Shown: in pieces, positions 58,373 through 64,000 of the stretch
How the letters are laid out: every line of letters begins with the position of its first letter
How positions within the stretch are numbered: position 1 is the first letter of the stretch
NCBI GenBank assembly: GCA_036898135.1
Contig: CM072512.1
Span: 5,422,636 to 5,486,635, forward strand
Reading direction: 5' to 3'
DNA from: Oncomelania hupensis
Lineage: Eukaryota > Mollusca > Gastropoda > Littorinimorpha > Pomatiopsidae
DNA: 64,000 nucleotides
Made by a program: the position numbers and the translations under genes
The notes under the pieces: model-generated
The model's database searches: none
Seen by the model: only the letters and a program-made list of their open reading frames with translations
What the model was told of the DNA's origin: nothing

Positions 58373-58376
<4 letters not shown>

Positions 58377-58379
58377 ACC

Positions 58380-59322
58380 TAACCTTAATTCCACACTTAA
58401 TTAAAAAAAAAAACAAAGTAAATAAAATTCTTCTATCCACTCCTACCCCCATTTTTCAAATGCAGTTCTTCATTCTTTTTTTTTTTTAAAATAAAAAATC
58501 ACCCTACTGCTCATTTTTCTTCCCTCTCATCTTTTTTTTTTTTTTTAAATCTTTTCTCATTCTATCTATAGTCTATCTGGGAGTGCTGGCTCATGTCAGG
58601 AGCAAACGACGGTGATTAAGGGCTGGATGGTGTTAGGAGGGTGCCACTGCTGTAGTACCAAACTCCCAAATGCCACCTCTGTGCTCTAGAGCCATCACAT
58701 TCCTCTGCAAGCTTAAAGCGGAGTACTAGCAGACAAGTCTGCTTACTAAGACACCCGTGCCTGACTACTGTGCACTATAAGCACATACCTCATAAAGATG
58801 AGGCCAACTTGTGTAGTCGTGTGTTTAAATGTCACCCCACAGATCCCTACATAATATGGGGTATTGGACAGAGCAACTGTAGTGTACAGTTCAATATTAA
58901 CTGCAGCCGCGCACAAGCATTCAAAACCACGACTTTTATAGTTCCAGAAAGATATATACATTACATTACATGGTTATTGCTTTAGGTCCAGCGGACTACA
59001 AAGATATACTGAACACTCTTCTTTACTGTAATAGACTAAGAAAGAAGTACCAAACTTCTGAACGCCACTCGTGCATTATCACATACCTATGCACGCTTGT
59101 AGTGTAGCAAACACTCCGTGAAGACTGACCACTGTGCGCTGTAAACACAGATTTCACAAAGAGGTCTGGTCTGTGACTGAGAACACCTCTTCTTCACAGC
59201 AGGAAGGAGGCCTCCGAGTTTCTAGTCTAATCTCGGCTCAGCTGACAAACTTAAATATAAACAGAAAAAAGATACACTGATGAATACAAGATTTTATGTT
59301 AATGTGTTGGATTACTATAGTA

Positions 59323-59325
<3 letters not shown>
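58380..59325. other. Intergenic, nothing recognised apart from a retroposon end
   Basis: T-runs at 58477-58490 and 58530-58545. 58955-58997 is a retroposon 3' end. Confidence 0.5.
58955..58997 (-). mobile_element. Short 3' end of the TATA-containing dispersed repeat
   Basis: A CATTACATTACATGG tail is followed by TTATTGCTTTAGGTCCAGCG, matching the end of the unit at 28470-29097. Only about 40 bases are shared. Confidence 0.55.

Positions 59326-59326
<1 letters not shown>

Positions 59327-59390
<64 letters not shown>
59327..59390 (+). repeat. (CT)n microsatellite
   Basis: A CT tract with one GT interruption. Confidence 0.95.
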
Positions 59391-59391
<1 letters not shown>

Positions 59392-59590
59392 TGTCTATAC
59401 TATGGGACTGATAGTAACAAAGAAAAAATAAAATAGTTTTCATTTATATTTTCCCCACATCTATCATTAAACGGTACAAACAAAAAAAAATATAAAAATT
59501 TTTTATGGAATGTAAAAAAAAACTACAGCAGGACATTACTCTCACCACATTTTATTTCCGAGATAAAGAACTTACTGAACCAAGAAATTA

Positions 59591-59868
59591 GTGCAGTGGT
59601 TGGAGCACTCGCTACTGTGTCGAAAGTGAAGCACCGTCCGGTGCGGTTAGCACTTGGATGGGTGACCGCTAAGGTGTGAAGCGACAAACAACAACGCCCC
59701 CAGTTGACTCAACTGTGATTGAGTACCTACTCTCTTGAGGGTGGGGAAGGTAAAGCAGCGAGGGAGAGAGTTGGGCATCACCCTCATTACGCTGGCCCAA
59801 GATAAGTGTGATCTCCAACATCACGCTCCCCTACGGCCACAAGGCTATGGGACTACCTTTACCTTTTT
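59591..59868 (+). mobile_element. SINE with 5S rRNA-like block, third copy
   Basis: Plus-strand copy starting with GTGCAGTGGTTGGAGC. The 5S-like GGTTAGCACTTGGATGGG and TGACCGC are intact, and it ends in ACCTTTACC followed by a T-run. The upstream part of the A-box differs from the other copies. I could not identify a clear target duplication. Confidence 0.8.
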
Positions 59869-60005
59869 TTTTTTTTATAAAGATGTATTGTAGTTTATGT
59901 AGAATGAACCCTTCACCCCCCCCCCCCTCCTCCCTTTTCCATAGTAGCATACATAAACAGCTTTATAAACAAAACCACATCATACAGACAAGAAAAGTGT
60001 AACTG

Positions 60006-60370
60006 TAACTGTAGATTATAGTCACACGACACCGAAGCGTATAGGCGACTACTGGTCACAGTAATTTGACACCAAGCGCACCAGTTAATGGTAAGAGAAA
60101 AATAATATGGTCACACGTTGGCCAATCCGTGATTAGAATCAGGTACCTTTCGATTCCTAGTAAACCGCTCCACCAACTGTAACGTAACTGTAGATTATAG
60201 TCACACGACACCGGAGCGTATAGGCGACTACTGGTCACACTATTCTGACACCAGCGAACCAGTTGATGGTAGGGGGGAAAAAATATGGTCACACGTTGAC
60301 CAATCCGGGATTCGAACCAGGGACCTTCCGGTTACTAGTAAGACGCTCTACCAACTGAGCTACCCGGCCC
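60006..60370 (-). repeat. Tandem pair of a tRNA-derived SINE, about 180 bp each
   Basis: Two direct copies (60006-60183 and 60184-60370) share GTAACTGTAGATTATAG at the left. On the minus strand the right copy has an intact tRNA-like head (GGGTAGCTCAGTTGGTAGAG and GGTTCGAATCCC). The left copy has the same head with several changes. This is either a duplication or two insertions at one site. Confidence 0.75.
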
Positions 60371-60379
60371 CACTCCACC

Positions 60380-60540
60380 AACTGAGCAAGTGAATGAATG
60401 AACATTGAGGTGTAACGTCTACACCCACCATTGGTGATATGGCAGACGGGGATAGCCATCCCATGGAAAGAGGGGTAGGGACCTGAATCAGCACTGAACC
60501 ACCAGAGCAATCATACTGCTAAAATGGACAGTGGAAATGA
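60380..60540 (-). mobile_element. SINE family 4 body, inverted copy
   Basis: This is the reverse complement of the body at 35165-35325 (shared phrases GATTCAGGTCC, CTGCCATATC and GTAGACGTTA). Its own tRNA-like head is absent. The head of the neighbouring SINE at 60310-60370 adjoins it, so it may be a composite. Confidence 0.7.
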
Positions 60541-60554
60541 AAACTGTTCAGTTC

Positions 60555-60806
60555 AGTTAGATTGATTACCGTCCCCGGACACATATGCGTATAGGGGACT
60601 TGATGAAAACTGAGCAAGTCCCCACGTTTATATAGGCTAATTTATACAAATTCTTGGTTGAGTGAAGCGTGACTGTGAATTCAGCACAGTCATTGGTCAA
60701 TCTGAGTATCTGACACTGCTTATATAGATCAAGACGTCATGACGCCCAGTTATATGCTGTCTCCTATACGCTACCGTGTCCGGGGACGTTAATCTACCAA
60801 TGTAAC
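60555..60806. mobile_element. Foldback element with GTCCCCGGACAC inverted ends
   Basis: The left end has CGTCCCCGGACACATATGCG and the right end, inverted, CGTCCCCGGACACGGTAGCG. Both continue GTATAGG. The 250-bp interior is non-coding. Single ends of the same family lie at 6524-6565 and, inverted, at about 1930-1966. The solitary end at 6515 is preceded by CAGTTCAGTTCAG. Confidence 0.6.
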
Positions 60807-60923
60807 GACACCCAGTTTTGAGTCTTTAATAACTGTCATGCGAGGTCATATACCCTAGACAACAGGCCAGAGCCACAAAGTTAAAACAGTGTCTACTGTA
60901 ATAATTAGTACTTACTCTTACAA

Positions 60924-62629
60924 TGTTATTTATCAGTAGTGGATTCAGCCCCGATGCTTGATTCTATGTGTAACTCGAATTCGTTTATCCACGCAGCCTG
61001 TTCACTCAGCAACAAGGCAGGAGTCGTCGTATAGTTTTCCAACTTTATTCAGCAAACATGAACAAGATTGCTTTCCGAAAATCACTACAAAGATAATCTT
61101 CACAAGCAGCCAGTGTAGCCTCTTTGCAATCGAGAAAATTTTTGAACATTCCAGCATGACGCAATAACATCCAATCAAAATAAAACTCGTCACCTATGCA
61201 CTGCCTTACGTCCTTGTCACAATAGGTTATTTAGACCCTGCACTACAGCTTCATGCCTTAAATAGTTCAGCCTGCTGTAGCCTTTGAAAATTAAAGTCGC
61301 TGCCTAGCAGACGACTGAAGTAAAGGACTGTGCTAAGCATGTGTAAGCTAACTCTCGCTAGGGTAGGCAGTGACCTCATCCCGCTGACGAATAGCCACCT
61401 CCGATAGACGGCGCTCAGGTATCTCACTGGATTTTCGCGGGCTTTGGCTGCCCACAAGGCTAGGTAGTCAGTCTTTGTCTTAATCTCAACCGAGAAGGAC
61501 GCACGCAGAAAGATCTCTCAGAAAGACTACGCAGGTGACAAGTGAAATTCATTCATCTCAGTATTGCCACAGCCTGACATTGTCCAAAAAGTAAATGATC
61601 GATCTTTTGTTTCATCGAGATTTATTGATAATGTTGTTGGATTGTGCTTGTGAAGTCTTGCCAGGTTTTATCATTGTGAATGTTAGTCAAACTTTGCTTG
61701 ACCAGGTGGCTGACACGCGACTGGTTTTGACACCATGAGGTATCCCCTACGGACCCACTGTTGTTTACCCTATGTGTATTATAGCAGACCAGTGGCTGTA
61801 CTGGAGAAGGTGCATGTTGTTAATTACTTCTCCATATGTTTAGTTTAGCCATGATGTATGTATATGTGTAGGAATTATGTAGGAGATTCCAGTGGACCAT
61901 GGACATAGAAGTTGATCGTCCCTTGTTTGTATAAGTGGAGCGATCACCCAGGGCTGTTTCTGCCATCAATGAGACGCTCTGCACACCCTTTGTATACAAG
62001 GCATTGCAGAAACTCGTCTTATGTTTTGCAGACGAGCAGGCTTGTTGGTCCAATGCAGAAAACAGACCACTAAGAGTCAACCCTGACATTCGGCCTGCAG
62101 GTGAACATCGAGCACTGAGCTCCAACAGCCCAATAGTCAACAACCAAGTAGGAGACACCATCACCACCACACCTCAACATATCAGCTAAGTGCAAGAAGA
62201 AACGCACTAACACTGATCTAGAAGGACTGTGCACACTCTCCTGAAAACGAACAGTAGGCCAACCAAAACAAATAGCCCAATGATGAGACAGTAGCAAATA
62301 TCAAGAACAGTAGCAGCATAGACCCATCAAGGAACGAACTATTCGAAGTGAATTTGGACATTTAAGTTAGTATAGTGTTTAGAGAATTGTGTATAGAGTA
62401 GAGGAAATAAATGTGTGATATTTACTGTTAACAAGTGGCTGGACTATCTATGGTTCATAGCCGTGCGAGAGCTAGTGTGTCAGCGAATCTTTTACCATTT
62501 TCTCTTTTTAATATGCAAAGCTTCTTCTAGCAACAACGCAAAATCAAAACAAAGGTAAATACGCTCTATTACTGCACGTTTTGCAAACCAAAATGATCGG
62601 ATCTATCGTGCGCGTCTCAATTGTAACAC
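60924..62629 (-). repeat. Third copy of the second LTR family, split by 1.3 kb
   Basis: 60924-61212 and 62513-62629 match the two ends of the LTR at 48130-48751 (GATTCAGCCCCGATGCTTG at one end; GCAAAGCTTCTTCTAGCAAC and a TTGTAACAC end at the other). The roughly 1.3 kb between (61213-62512) is unrelated to the LTR. It has an AATAAA near 62407 and may itself be an insertion, but I found no target duplication. Confidence 0.6.
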
Positions 62630-62909
62630 TTAAAACGGGGAAAATGGACTCCCCCGTTTATAAGGGGTCACATTCTTCATCTTGCGTTACCTTAAGCAGG
62701 AAATTGGATTGTTGACAGACTTTGCAATACCAAGAACTTCCGAATGATGCTCCTTCAGCCTGGCTTCATTATTATGTTCACAATCATCATCTTCACACTA
62801 ACATGCGAAGTTCCCTACCTAAACTGTTGGCATTTTATTAATGTTCTGCGAAAACTCCACCTCTCCCACAAAAAAACGTTTGATTTCAAATATATAAAAC
62901 TATCATACA

Positions 62910-62917
<8 letters not shown>

Positions 62918-62967
<50 letters not shown>
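62918..62967 (+). repeat. (ATT)n microsatellite
   Basis: It acts as the tail of SINE family 2 copy 2, which lies in minus orientation to its right. Confidence 0.95.
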
Positions 62968-62968
<1 letters not shown>

Positions 62969-62984
62969 ATCGTTCTTATTTAGC

Positions 62985-63390
62985 ACTTTTCCAGCTCAAG
63001 AGCTGCTTAAGGCGCTGGCCGATACAGGTTTAAACTCAAGCCACACGAGGCGCCAACTTGCAGCCTTTGGGCGCACCGTAATAACGCTCCAGACAACTGA
63101 GCACAATCCTGGGCAGCCAGGGATGGGGGAGAAGGACCTAGGTGCATGCTTGGTGTGTTCTTGTCACCGGCACTCACCCGTCTAGGACATGAGCGTCAGG
63201 ATCTTTAAAGTCCGTTATGACGGAATGTATGCGACACAGACTAGACCTTGGTTTATACTCTCATCCGAAGGAGTAGGAAACGGGAGTAAAGTGTCTTTCC
63301 CAAGGACACAACACAATGCCCCGGCCTGGGCTCGAACCCTGGAACTTCAGATCCGCAAGTCAAAGCTCTACCATTAGGCCACCGTACATT
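62985..63390 (-). mobile_element. tRNA-derived SINE family 2, copy 2
   Basis: Close to 25985-26409 over its whole length, including GATGGGGGAGAAGGACCTAG and the Arg/Lys-like head. Its 3' tail is the (ATT)n tract at 62918-62967 on the plus strand. Confidence 0.82.
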
Positions 63391-63394
63391 CTAA

Positions 63395-64000
63395 GTTTTG
63401 TACTGTCACACTGCAATACGCTTCCAAAACTTCAAACAACACATGCACATATGCAAAACAGCAGTATGTTAAAACTATGAAAGCGGGCTAACGCAATAAG
63501 AGAGCAGTTTGAAGAGTCTTTTTCCAATAAACCAGCAGCAACTTACAACCTGTTTACCCTACTCGTAATGATAGCACAAAATAAAGAACCTAGTCAACTG
63601 CCTATGACGCCGTTTAAACAGCATTATCTAGTAAATTATAAAAATCTAGAGATCATTTCATGTCTTAATTAAAATATGTTTTTAACACTGACTAGACGTA
63701 GAGAAGGTCATAAAACTGAATTCCTGTATGAGGTCCCAGATAATCTCGTTTAGCTGCCTGTGTCAACACACAAGATATCCAACATACTATCAGCACCTTA
63801 GATTTTACAACCTCTCCAGGGCTATATTGCTTACACCCCCACTCCTTTCCCCTTCCCCCCCCCCCAGCTCTTTTTTTCCCCCCTCCCGTCATCCCCCCCC
63901 CCCCTCTTTCTTCTGTAGCCTGAAGCAATCTATTTGAAAACTACTCTCCAATCTCTGTCACTCTTTCTGAGTCCCTAATCCAATAATCTCAATAGGAAGT
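63395..64000. other. Intergenic, nothing recognised
   Basis: C-runs near 63855 and 63893. Overlapping short frames have no motif. Confidence 0.5.

Noticed and set aside
59630..59670. 5S rRNA gene
   Set aside because: Only the internal promoter-like part matches. The 5' and 3' thirds of 5S rRNA are absent and the block lies in a repeated SINE.
61935..62189. 84-codon frame
   Set aside because: It lies in the unassigned 1.3-kb segment and has no domain, repeat partner or splice context.

Overview
The window looks like repeat-rich intergenic DNA from an animal. A marine mollusc, perhaps a gastropod, is the best guess, but this is an inference. The grounds are TTAGGG-type telomere-like repeats, very long (CT)n, (GAA)n and (GAT)n microsatellites, many tRNA-headed SINEs, invertebrate-type non-LTR retrotransposon fragments, and a long repeat with the GACCTTGACCTT motif that I associate with mollusc genomes. 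No complete host gene could be supported. One two-exon candidate lies at about 46.08-47.45 kb.

The clearest element is a complete, apparently very young LTR retrotransposon at 49612-56846. It has two 717-bp LTRs that are identical by eye, a perfect 5-bp target duplication (ACGAC), and one uninterrupted gag-pol frame of about 1528 codons. Its sequence type is Ty3/gypsy, but the pol order is protease, integrase, reverse transcriptase, RNase H. Integrase therefore precedes RT, as in Ty1/copia. This is the arrangement known from Gmr1-like elements.

Left part (1-24 kb): microsatellites, degenerate SINEs, 3' ends of two LINE families (family A with a C-terminal Cys/His motif; family B with a (GGATA)n tail), an interstitial telomeric tract, a pogo/Tigger-like DNA transposon that still carries a frameshifted transposase N-terminus (15404-16195), and two copies of a SINE whose head contains a 5S rRNA-like block.

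Middle (24-45 kb): an open family A LINE C-terminal reading frame (24258-25108), a TATA-containing dispersed repeat in two orientations, a second TA-flanked inverted-repeat element (30532-31355), further SINEs, a 33-bp minisatellite interrupted by an inverted-repeat element (37552-38105), an internally deleted hAT element with a transposase C-terminus (38346-39659), and an L2/CR1-like LINE end (41497-42400).

Right part (45-64 kb): a candidate zinc-ribbon/OB-fold gene fragment, tandem solo LTRs of a second LTR family in minus orientation (48130-49197, with a third copy split at 60924-62629), the Gmr1-like element, a nested SINE cluster (60.0-60.8 kb), and more microsatellites. Most features are independent insertions and do not form a pathway. 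The history is one of repeated retroposition and nesting. Microsatellite reading frames (poly-Ser, Leu, Arg, Glu) are treated as noise.
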